DNA of 64,000 nt from assembly GCF_049686335.1 (NCBI RefSeq), contig NZ_JBAVHX010000004.1, forward strand, positions 1 through 64,000, in the 5' to 3' direction. This document shows positions 17,087-24,579 of the stretch, piece after piece (position 1 is the first letter of the stretch; every line of letters starts with the position of its first letter). The DNA is from Buttiauxella sp049686335 (lineage in GTDB: Bacteria > Pseudomonadota > Gammaproteobacteria > Enterobacterales > Enterobacteriaceae). Below the pieces are notes generated by a model, which was not told the DNA's origin, made no database searches, and worked only from the letters and a program-made list of their open reading frames with translations. Made by a program: the position numbers and the translations under genes.

Positions 17087-19545
17087 GTTGCGTCTCCACA
17101 GTAGGTCACGATGGGGTCGCATCCCGCCTCAATGGGGAAACTATGTACAACCCCCTTGACCAGGCATCTGCCCTGCCATTCCAGGCGCATAACTTCACCT
17201 TCCGCCGTAGCGACGGTGGCGATTTCGCCATCAATAGTGACCTCGAGCGTTGCCATGTGATGACAGAACGCGGCAAAGGCCGCGTCATCGCCATGACCAA
17301 CCTCGGTATACCAGGCCACACGATGCGCTTCGGCACGGTATTCGTTACCCGCAGTCATCCCGGTCGTGACCGCATTGAGCGGCGCTGAACAGCCGATGAC
17401 AGCAAAGGCGTTACCCGCGCGAACCAGACAGGCACGCGGCAGTGCAATGACCTCATCAAAGGCTTCTGCGGGTAAATAGAGGTGGGTCCATGGGAAGGCG
17501 GCATCTTCGCCCAACTGATAGAACTGCAAGGCGCGATTCTCCACCTGCATCAGCTGTGGCAGCACACCGTTACCGGACCAATACGACGGACGCTGCTCCC
17601 CGCCAGGCTCGGCTTCACCCGGGTGATTGACCCACAATTTGGCATCGTGATGGGAGGCAAATTGCACATCGACCAGATGCTGCTGGTGACCCCGCTTGCC
17701 GGGATGGTGATCCACACAACTGGAGAGGCTGACGCCAGGCTCTTTCCAGACGACGATCTTGCCGCCGCCTGCCTGATAGAAGGCTTGCAGCGTGCCTTTT
17801 GACAGCATGGCGTAGCGGTTTGACTCAACCGGGGGTTGATAATCGCTGGCACAAAACAGCGGCAAAGAGGCACATTTACGGTTATACCAACCGCCGCCCC
17901 AGGCGACATTACCGTACGCTGATAACTCCGTGAGAACGCCCGCCAACAGCTCTTTCTCGTAGACTCGTCCCATGGTGCCGGCGGCAATCCCATCCTGATA
18001 ATGCAGAGCACTGAGCAGCATCAGGCGATCGATAAGCCCTTTCGCACGCTCACGCACCCAGGCATCTCCCGCCAGTTGATAAAGCGCAAACAGACCGATG
18101 TAATCGACCGGATAATAAGGCGCAGAATTCCACTCGACGAAGCCGTGTTGTTCAATGGCATCGAACCAAAGCGCCAGGCGTTGGGCTGCGATTTCGCGCT
18201 GCTGTTCGCCACTGCGCCCGGAGGCCAGAAACAGCTCGTTGGGGAACATCTGCCCTGCCAGATATTGGGCAGTATGGAAGCAGAGCGTATGGTTCTCACT
18301 CCAGAACCACATCACGTCGTTGCCCTGCTCGTCCATCCAGTATCGATAGCCAAGGATAGAGCTGCGAACCCGTCGCCAGAGAACTGGCGGGAAATGTTCA
18401 CCCTTGTGCTGGTGCCAAATCCAAAGCAGTGGAACCAGAGAAAAGTCGGAGCAATCTTCACGGGCGCTGATCCGCTTGAGTGTGTCGAGCAACAGCTGAT
18501 CCGCTTCGGAGGTGATTTCGCCGCAGTGCATCATGGCGAGCAGACGCGCGGTGCGCTCCATGCCATTTTGAGCCGTGTGCTGCAGCGCCTTCAGTTTGCG
18601 GTCGGCAAGGCTACCAGACCGTTCGGCGTCGCCAGACGGCTGCATAAGGTTCACACCAAAACTGCGGTTAATGGCAACGCCCGCACAACGCATGTGCAGC
18701 ACAACCTGATAGTGCGCGGTACCAATCTCATCGGGCAGCGACAGCGTCAGTACCTGGTTGTCTGGTGTGACGGTCCCGAAATCCACCTGGCGTGGGGTGA
18801 AGTTATCATTGCCCATGCCGTGGATTTCACCATGCAGATGAATGGGTTGCGACGGTGCCTGCTCACCCAGCCGAACCTTGACCTGGTTGCTCCAGGCGGT
18901 GAGTTCCGGGCGCATGGCTAAAGCAAACTGGCTTAATTCATCAAGCAAAGTCGCATCAATATGCGGCAGCGAAACAGCCAAAGGCACGTTGCCACGGTAA
19001 ATAAACCGCAGCGCAAACACGGTATCCCGTTCAAACAGCTCATCCAGATGGATCAACAGCGTGTTTTTACCCGCCTGCAAGGGAAGCATCAGCTCACAAT
19101 TTTGCATTTTGTTGCGCGTAAAAGGGGTGAACCGGGCAACAGGAACTTCATTGCACCAGAGTCGGGCCCCACCGCACGTCGACAGCTCGAAGGGGTAATG
19201 ACCCGCGTCATTGGCGTGAAGTTCCACCTCGAGCCAGCGTTGCACATGAGTAGGTACTCGCTGGAACGACGAGAAAGAAACGGTGTCGCTTTCCCCCGTA
19301 AAACTGACCTGAGTACGTGGCAGAGCCGCGCTTATTTCGACGTTACGTTCAGCCATCTTCTGGCGAAAAATACGCCGACAAAAGGCATCCTCTTGCGGCC
19401 CGCTTCCATTCTGGAAGCGGTAATTCATCGCCATATCCATCGGCTCACCGGCATAAAACTCGGCGAATCGCTCCTCCCGGGGAGCTGAGACACAAAAACG
19501 GGTGAGAGCTGAGTTAGGCTCAAGCACCCAATTCCCAATTTTCAT
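17083..19545 (-). CDS. Unrecognised 820-residue protein of carbohydrate operon, possible toroid-fold lyase/hydrolase
   Basis: I do not recognise this family. No signal peptide. Residues ~1-230 look like beta-sandwich/galactose-binding modules (RWLEVELHANDAGHYPFEL within the split region 104-123; AGKNTLLIHLDELFERDTVFALR). Residues ~330-560 are helical with aromatic- and His-rich turns: WFWSENHTLCFHTAQYLAG, GFVEWNSAPYYPVDYIGLFA, AGTMGRVYEKELLAG. Such patterns occur in (alpha/alpha) toroid lyases and hydrolases. The last ~250 residues return to beta structure (HHPGKRGHQQHL, WVNHPGEAEPGG). The architecture resembles polysaccharide lyases with toroid plus beta-sheet domains. It is translationally coupled to the GH105-type gene, so it likely acts on the same oligosaccharide in the cytoplasm. 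Confidence 0.65.
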   Translation of the reverse strand: MKIGNWVLEPNSALTRFCVSAPREERFAEFYAGEPMDMAMNYRFQNGSGPQEDAFCRRIFRQKMAERNVEISAALPRTQVSFTGESDTVSFSSFQRVPTHVQRWLEVELHANDAGHYPFELSTCGGARLWCNEVPVARFTPFTRNKMQNCELMLPLQAGKNTLLIHLDELFERDTVFALRFIYRGNVPLAVSLPHIDATLLDELSQFALAMRPELTAWSNQVKVRLGEQAPSQPIHLHGEIHGMGNDNFTPRQVDFGTVTPDNQVLTLSLPDEIGTAHYQVVLHMRCAGVAINRSFGVNLMQPSGDAERSGSLADRKLKALQHTAQNGMERTARLLAMMHCGEITSEADQLLLDTLKRISAREDCSDFSLVPLLWIWHQHKGEHFPPVLWRRVRSSILGYRYWMDEQGNDVMWFWSENHTLCFHTAQYLAGQMFPNELFLASGRSGEQQREIAAQRLALWFDAIEQHGFVEWNSAPYYPVDYIGLFALYQLAGDAWVRERAKGLIDRLMLLSALHYQDGIAAGTMGRVYEKELLAGVLTELSAYGNVAWGGGWYNRKCASLPLFCASDYQPPVESNRYAMLSKGTLQAFYQAGGGKIVVWKEPGVSLSSCVDHHPGKRGHQQHLVDVQFASHHDAKLWVNHPGEAEPGGEQRPSYWSGNGVLPQLMQVENRALQFYQLGEDAAFPWTHLYLPAEAFDEVIALPRACLVRAGNAFAVIGCSAPLNAVTTGMTAGNEYRAEAHRVAWYTEVGHGDDAAFAAFCHHMATLEVTIDGEIATVATAEGEVMRLEWQGRCLVKGVVHSFPIEAGCDPIVTYCGDAT

Positions 19546-19561
19546 ACAACATTCCTTTAAG

Positions 19562-19588
19562 CTATTAGCACGCGGCGGGTGCTAATAG
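19562..19588 (-). promoter_or_regulatory. Stem-loop just upstream of the 820-residue gene
   Basis: CTATTAGCAC and GTGCTAATAG form a perfect 10-bp stem with a 7-base GC loop. It ends 16 bases before the start codon, next to the AAAGGAATG ribosome-binding site. A second GC-rich stem (CACCCCC at ~19598 with GGGGGTG at ~19629) lies further up the same 260-base gap. Together they could separate porin from enzyme expression or act as attenuators; no T-run is seen after the 10-bp stem. Confidence 0.5.
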
Positions 19589-19805
19589 AGTTAAATCACC
19601 ACCCCCCTTTTCCTGGTTCGAAAATTAGGGGGTGAGTTTTGGTAAGGTCAAAACATTGCCATTAATGAGGCGCGATTTTTATTTCACCGTTTAATCTTTT
19701 CCATGATTCTCCCACCAGATAACCCACCAGAAATAGAATGGTGTCTCAAATACAAAGAATTCACAGATAGATTTATTAAGTTACAATTAGAGGCCAGGGG
19801 TAATT

Positions 19806-20513
19806 TTAGAACACATATTCAATCCCGACGCGCCAACGCCACTGCCAGTCATTAGGATAAGGGCTATTGTCAGCGGGATCGTTGTAGGACACATATCCTA
19901 TTTCGGTATACGGTCGCCAGTTTTTATTAATTGGGACGCGAATAGTGACATTATTAAGATATGAATATTCTTCCCCGTTAAAATCAGGATAATCGAGTCT
20001 CTTATACTCGAAGTCATAGGCAATAGACCATTTTTCAGTATTGTAGCCGAGGTAATAGTTCAGCTGAAAATAATGGCCATTATCTTTATTGACATCATCG
20101 GTATAGTTTCGCTGGCCAACACGGAAACGAGCCGCGGTATACAAATTTTCGTTGAACCAGTAAGTTGGCTTGAAATGGACTCGCAGATCTTGCACGGTAT
20201 CGGTAATTTCAGTATTAAATCCCGCTTCCCACCACCATGTCTCATTGGGTTTGGCAAGATAACTCAAATCATACTCAGTACCCGTGGTGTGGAATTCATC
20301 GAAAGCGCCTTCATTCTCACCTCCGTTGGTAAATTTGGACTCAACACCAAAACCCCAGCCATTGTCGAAACGATGCGAAACGACCAATCGGTCGCTTTGC
20401 TGCTCCTGTTTTTCCAGAAACTCGTGGCGATAATTAAGGCTCCATGCATTGGCATTCATGCTGGTTAACACCGAACAAACGGCAATAGCGGCACATGCTA
20501 ATTTTAACTTCAT
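19806..20513 (-). CDS. kdgM: KdgM-family oligosaccharide-specific outer membrane porin
   Basis: 235 residues from the ATG at 20513; the longer frame upstream lacks a signal. A Sec signal peptide (MKLKLACAAIAVCSVLTSMN...ANA) is followed by the mature start WSLNYRHEFLE, typical of KdgM/NanC porins. Alternating strands (GWGFGVESKF, WWWEAGFNTE, YTAARFRVGQRNY, YFQLNYYLGYN) end in the C-terminal aromatic EYVF needed for outer-membrane insertion. KdgM allows acidic oligosaccharides such as oligogalacturonates into the periplasm. It is the first gene of the operon, which supports an acidic, lyase-derived oligosaccharide as the substrate. Confidence 0.88.
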   Translation of the reverse strand: MKLKLACAAIAVCSVLTSMNANAWSLNYRHEFLEKQEQQSDRLVVSHRFDNGWGFGVESKFTNGGENEGAFDEFHTTGTEYDLSYLAKPNETWWWEAGFNTEITDTVQDLRVHFKPTYWFNENLYTAARFRVGQRNYTDDVNKDNGHYFQLNYYLGYNTEKWSIAYDFEYKRLDYPDFNGEEYSYLNNVTIRVPINKNWRPYTEIGYVSYNDPADNSPYPNDWQWRWRVGIEYVF

Positions 20514-20851
20514 ACCTTTTGAAAAATCTCCTGTGAAAACGGCAAAAAATAGCCAAAGCGGCATCACCATGAACGCCACTTTTAATTTTTTTAACTATCA
20601 ATCTATTTTTCGAAACAGCGGTTTGAATATACTGTTATTGCTTTTCAGATTCAATTAGATAACCAGCGGTGATATTTAAAATGAGACTTCGCTTCAAATT
20701 AAATAAAACAATGACTATTATTTTATTTAATTATAAATTTATAATTAAATAACAGAACAAAAATACACCGCAGGTTAATCGCTGGGAAAACAAGCTGATT
20801 CTGACTACACTCGATGGCACCTTAACATTTCAATAACAAAAGAGGTGTCGC
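20514..20851. promoter_or_regulatory. Divergent promoter region with a 30-bp perfect palindrome
   Basis: This 338-base AT-rich gap separates the kdgM-like gene (minus) from the aldehyde dehydrogenase gene (plus). It contains a perfect 30-bp palindrome at 20723-20752 (left arm TTATTTAATTATAAA) and a weaker inverted repeat TTCGAAACAGCGGTTTGAA at 20609-20627. Either could be an operator. No regulator gene is adjacent. Confidence 0.55.
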
Positions 20852-22318
20852 ATGCAGCACACATCCCCTGTCTCTATTTCTATGCTCATCAATGGATTAG
20901 CTGTTGAAGCCCAAAACCAGGCGACGTTTGAACGCCACAACCCGCTCGATGAACAGGTGGCCACCATCGCACCAGCCGCGACTGCCAGCGATGCCCGTGC
21001 AGCGGTGGACGCCGCAAGCCAGGCGTTCGTCAGCTGGTCGCAGACCGGGCCGAATCAACGCCGCGCTCTGCTGTTGAAAGCAGCGGATGCGCTGGAAGCA
21101 AAGCAAGCTGCGTTTGTCGCCGCGATGGAATCAGAAACCGGTGCTACGGCGCAGTGGGCAGAATTTAACGTGCATCTGGGTGCCGGGTTGTTGCGTGAAG
21201 CCGCCGCACTGACTACGCAAATAAATGGCGAAGTGATCCCCTCCGACGTGCCCGGAAATCTGGCCATGGCCATCCGTCAGCCTGCTGGTGTGGTTCTGGG
21301 GATCGCACCGTGGAATGCGCCCGTAATCCTGGGCGTGCGGGCAATTGCTACCCCGCTCGCCTGTGGCAACTGCGTGGTGTTGAAAGGCTCAGAAATCTCT
21401 CCTGCCACTCACGGCTTAATTATTGAAGCGCTGTGTGAAGCCGGATTCCCCGCAGGCGTGGTCAACTTTGTCACCAACGCGCCAAAAGATGCAGCAACGG
21501 TCGTCGAGGCGATGATTGCTCATCCGGCGGTGCGACGGGTGAATTTCACCGGTTCGACACACGTCGGGAGGATCATCGCGCAAACTTGTGCCCGCTACCT
21601 GAAACCGGTGATTTTAGAACTGGGAGGCAAAGCCCCATTGCTGGTGTTACACGATGCCGACCTTGAACTGGCGGTGAACTGCGCGGCCTTCGGTGCCTTT
21701 GCCAACTCGGGGCAAATCTGTATGTCGACTGAGCGAATTGTTGTCGACGAACGCATCGCCGATGAATTTGTCGCGCAGTTTGCCGCAAAGGCTGCCAGCT
21801 TGCCGTGCGGCGACCCACGCCTCGGCCCGACCGTTTTGGGTTCAGTCGTTGATGTGCAGACGGTTTCGCGTTGCAATGATTTGATTGATGACGCGCTGGC
21901 AAAAGGGGCAAAAATTGTCGCCGGGGGTAAAGCGTCCTCCACGTTGATGCCTGCCACCGTGCTGGATTTTGTCACCGCTGAGATGCGCATTTACCACGAA
22001 GAATCCTTTGGCCCGGTTAAAGGGATCATTCGCGCGAAAAGCGATGACGAAGCGGTGGCTATCGCCAATGATAACGACCTCGGACTTTCTGCCGCCGTAT
22101 TTAGCCGCGACACCGCGCGGGCGTGGAATATTGCCAGCCGTATTCAAAGTGGAATTTGCCACATCAATAGCCCAACGGTACACGATGAGGCGCAAATGCC
22201 ATTTGGCGGCGTTAAAGATTCAGGATATGGGCGTTTTGGCGGGCTTGCGGGCGTCAGGGAATTTACCGAATTACGCTGGATAACCATGCAAATGCAGCCC
22301 CGCCCGCTGCCGTTCTGA
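20852..22318 (+). CDS. NAD(P)-dependent aldehyde dehydrogenase, aromatic-aldehyde-like
   Basis: 488 residues of the classical ALDH superfamily. Seen are the APWNAPVILG cofactor strand, FTGSTHVG, the general base Glu in LELGGKAP, the catalytic Cys in NSGQICMS, ESFGPV and the C-terminal MPFGGVKDSGYGRFGG. The LGVRAIATPLACGN and HINSPTVHDEAQ segments resemble salicylaldehyde and vanillin dehydrogenases, so oxidation of an aromatic aldehyde to its acid is likely but not proven. The gene has an AAAGAGGTG ribosome-binding site and stands alone; no aromatic catabolism genes are adjacent. Confidence 0.85.
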   Translation: MQHTSPVSISMLINGLAVEAQNQATFERHNPLDEQVATIAPAATASDARAAVDAASQAFVSWSQTGPNQRRALLLKAADALEAKQAAFVAAMESETGATAQWAEFNVHLGAGLLREAAALTTQINGEVIPSDVPGNLAMAIRQPAGVVLGIAPWNAPVILGVRAIATPLACGNCVVLKGSEISPATHGLIIEALCEAGFPAGVVNFVTNAPKDAATVVEAMIAHPAVRRVNFTGSTHVGRIIAQTCARYLKPVILELGGKAPLLVLHDADLELAVNCAAFGAFANSGQICMSTERIVVDERIADEFVAQFAAKAASLPCGDPRLGPTVLGSVVDVQTVSRCNDLIDDALAKGAKIVAGGKASSTLMPATVLDFVTAEMRIYHEESFGPVKGIIRAKSDDEAVAIANDNDLGLSAAVFSRDTARAWNIASRIQSGICHINSPTVHDEAQMPFGGVKDSGYGRFGGLAGVREFTELRWITMQMQPRPLPF

Positions 22319-22335
22319 TTCTGCTAGTGCTTGTC

Positions 22336-22367
22336 ACGTACGCTGGCACAAGACTCGCGTACGTTTC
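22336..22367 (+). terminator. Possible terminator after the aldehyde dehydrogenase
   Basis: ACGTACGC and GCGTACGT form a perfect 8-bp stem around a 13-base loop 17 bases after the stop codon, followed by TTTCTC. The T-run is short, so termination strength is doubtful. Confidence 0.4.
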
Positions 22368-22486
22368 TCGCTAAACAATCGTCATGCTGGCGAAATGTTC
22401 AGGGAAGAAATCAGTAGCTGGAATTTATTACTTTTTTCTGCCAGGATTTGTCTAACCATTAACCAACTGAATATAAGGAGGATCCC

Positions 22487-22570
22487 ATGCTGTTTTGTGA
22501 AATGTTATTTATTTCGCAGACTTTTGGTGATCGCCATAGCTCAAGCGTTATCGATATCGCACTGCGATAA
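22487..22570 (+). CDS. Candidate 27-residue leader peptide upstream of the ABC-F gene
   Basis: A 27-codon ORF (MLFCEMLFISQTFGDRHSSS...R) is preceded by a strong Shine-Dalgarno, AAGGAGG, five bases before its ATG. The downstream ABC-F gene has only a weak site (TTGAGTAAGCAAC). The end of the ORF and the following bases can form two competing stems: GCTCAAGC inside the ORF with GCTTGAGC after it, or CGATAATCCGG spanning its stop with CCGGGTTATCG at about 22608-22618. This is the layout of ribosome-stalling attenuation seen ahead of several antibiotic-resistance ABC-F genes. Whether it is translated or regulatory is inference. Confidence 0.45.
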   Translation: MLFCEMLFISQTFGDRHSSSVIDIALR

Positions 22571-22671
22571 TCCGGCTTGAGCGAAGCAAACCCTTTTCTC
22601 GGGCTTACCGGGTTATCGTCAGCCATATTTGACGAGGCGTTTTATCGCCAGTAACTCTTGAGTAAGCAACA

Positions 22672-24402
22672 ATGAGCACTTTATTAACCGCACAATCTCT
22701 AAACCTTGATACCGCTTTTGGCCCGCTGCTGGCCGATATCACCTTTACCCTGAAAAAAGGCGACCGCCTCGGCTTAATCGGTCACAACGGTTGCGGTAAA
22801 AGTACCCTTCTGAAACTGCTCGATGGCACGATTTCGCCCAATGCTGGCGGCGTGACGCGTGCACATCATTGCCTGCTGGCGCGGGTCGAACAGCATCTCC
22901 CTGAAGATTTGCACGCCCTGACGCTGCTCGATGCGGTCATGGCGCGTTTAAGCGAGGCGCAACAGCATACCGATTCCTGGCGTGCGCAGGCGCTTCTGGC
23001 GAGCATGGGGTTTGATGAAACCGCGTGGCAACTCACCGCTGGCACCCTCAGTGGCGGCCAACATACGCGTTTATTGCTGGCGCGTGCGTTGATAACCCAA
23101 CCGGATCTGCTGCTTCTGGATGAGCCGAGTAACCACCTCGATTTGCCGACTTTGCTGTGGCTGGAGCAGTTCTTGCGTAACTGGAATGGCAGCTTTGTGC
23201 TGGTTTCCCACGATCAACATCTGTTGGATAGTGTCACCAACGGCACGTGGATCTTGCGCGACCGCACGCTGAGTTTCTTCCAGTTACCCTGCTCTGCTGC
23301 ACGTGCAGCGCTGGAAGAACGTGATCGTACCGATGCCCACCGCCATCAGTCGGAGCAAAAGGAAATCGACCGCATTGCCGCCAGTGCGAAGCGTCTCGCC
23401 ATTTGGGGACGGGTGTACGATAACGAAGACCTGGCGCGTAAAGCCAAACAGATGGAAAAGCGCGTCGACAAATTAAAGGACAGCCAAACCGAACTGGCGG
23501 CGGCGAATCTGTGGCAACTGATTTTAAAAGGAGAAGCGTTACCGGCGGATCGTCTGCTGGAAATGGAAAACCTCGCCGTCAGCCCGGCACCCCATTGCCC
23601 TACGCTGTTTAATCTGGATGTGCAGCGAGTGAAAAGTGGTGATCGGGTGGCAATAATCGGGCGTAACGGCTGTGGTAAATCGTCGTTGCTGCGTCTGCTT
23701 TGGCAGCAATATCAGCAACCGCAGACAGACGATGGGATTCGCCTGCATCCTCGCGTCGAGATGGGCTATTACGACCAGACCTTGCATCAGCTTAAAGACG
23801 GTGACACGTTGCTCGAAGCACTCGAACCTTTTGCGCCATTAACCGAGAGTTCCCGCAAAATGGCGCTAATTAGTGCTGGTTTTGCGTGGCTACGTCACGG
23901 GCAAACGGTCAGCACCTTAAGCGGCGGCGAGCGTTCCCGGCTGTTATTTGTTGGCCTGACGCTGGCGCGTTATTCGTTGCTGCTGCTTGATGAACCGACC
24001 AACCATCTGGATATGGAAGGTAAAGAAGCGCTGGCCGAAACGCTGCAAAGTTACGAAGGTGGCGTGTTGCTGGTAACGCACGACCGGACGTTAATCGCGA
24101 AAAGCTGTAACCGCTTCTGGTTGATTGATGATGGCAAGCTTAGCGAGTGGCACAGTTTGGATGGGCTATATGCACAGCTGACAAGTGAAACCGCCGAGGT
24201 GACGTTGTCACCTTCACCGCCGGAGATGTCAGCTGTTGCGGCAACTTCCGGGGCGGCAGACGGCTGGCTGGAGCGACTGGTTGAACTGGAGGAGAAGCTT
24301 GCGCAGGATTTAGCGCGCAAAGCCAGCCATCAGAAACCCGCGTTGCAGCAGCAATGGCGCAAGGAGATAGCCGCACTGAATGTCCGGCTGGATCTGGAGT
24401 AA
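22672..24402 (+). CDS. ABC-F family ATPase
   Basis: 576 residues with two ABC domains and no membrane segments, the ABC-F plan. Domain 1 has Walker A GHNGCGKST (37-45), signature LSGGQHTRL and Walker B LLLLDEPSNHLDLP. A charged linker (about 220-285) joins it to domain 2 with Walker A GRNGCGKSS (near 330), LSGGERSRL and LLLLDEPTNHLDME. A short C-terminal coiled coil (LERLVELEEKLAQDL) recalls Uup. ABC-F proteins act on the ribosomal E site, in translation quality control or antibiotic protection. I cannot place it in a named subfamily. The strong upstream leader ORF hints at translation-linked control. Confidence 0.85.
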   Translation: MSTLLTAQSLNLDTAFGPLLADITFTLKKGDRLGLIGHNGCGKSTLLKLLDGTISPNAGGVTRAHHCLLARVEQHLPEDLHALTLLDAVMARLSEAQQHTDSWRAQALLASMGFDETAWQLTAGTLSGGQHTRLLLARALITQPDLLLLDEPSNHLDLPTLLWLEQFLRNWNGSFVLVSHDQHLLDSVTNGTWILRDRTLSFFQLPCSAARAALEERDRTDAHRHQSEQKEIDRIAASAKRLAIWGRVYDNEDLARKAKQMEKRVDKLKDSQTELAAANLWQLILKGEALPADRLLEMENLAVSPAPHCPTLFNLDVQRVKSGDRVAIIGRNGCGKSSLLRLLWQQYQQPQTDDGIRLHPRVEMGYYDQTLHQLKDGDTLLEALEPFAPLTESSRKMALISAGFAWLRHGQTVSTLSGGERSRLLFVGLTLARYSLLLLDEPTNHLDMEGKEALAETLQSYEGGVLLVTHDRTLIAKSCNRFWLIDDGKLSEWHSLDGLYAQLTSETAEVTLSPSPPEMSAVAATSGAADGWLERLVELEEKLAQDLARKASHQKPALQQQWRKEIAALNVRLDLE

Positions 24403-24407
24403 AGACT

Positions 24408-24566
24408 GCGTCGGATGACGCTTCGCTTATCCGACCTGGGTAAGCTGGTTTTGCGGCGGTTGCGTCGGATGACGCTGCGCTTATCCGACCTACGGTTTCG
24501 ATTTCGATTTCGGTTTCGATTTCGGTTTCGATTTCGTAGGGTGGATAAGCGTTAGCGTCATCCACC
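24408..24566. repeat. Palindromic repeat units flanking a hexamer microsatellite
   Basis: REP-like units occur at 24408-24436, 24462-24490 and, in the other orientation, 24536-24566 (GGTGGATAAGCGTTAGCGTC). Between the second and third lie seven tandem hexamers of GGTTTC or GATTTC at 24494-24535. The block lies between the convergent ABC-F and chemoreceptor genes. Confidence 0.8.
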
Positions 24567-24579
24567 GCTTTTACTGTGA

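Noticed and set aside
18001..18921. 306-residue plus-strand ORF
   Set aside because: It lies wholly antisense to the 820-residue carbohydrate-operon gene, has no motif or ribosome-binding site, and is explained as a GC-driven shadow.
20609..20627. KdgR operator upstream of the kdgM-like gene
   Set aside because: TTCGAAACAGCGGTTTGAA has some symmetry, but its spacing between AAA and TTT is one base longer than the KdgR consensus I know; left only as a possible inverted repeat.
22395..22580. 61-residue ORF upstream of the ABC-F gene
   Set aside because: No ribosome-binding site and no motif; the overlapping 27-codon ORF in another frame has a strong site and is preferred.
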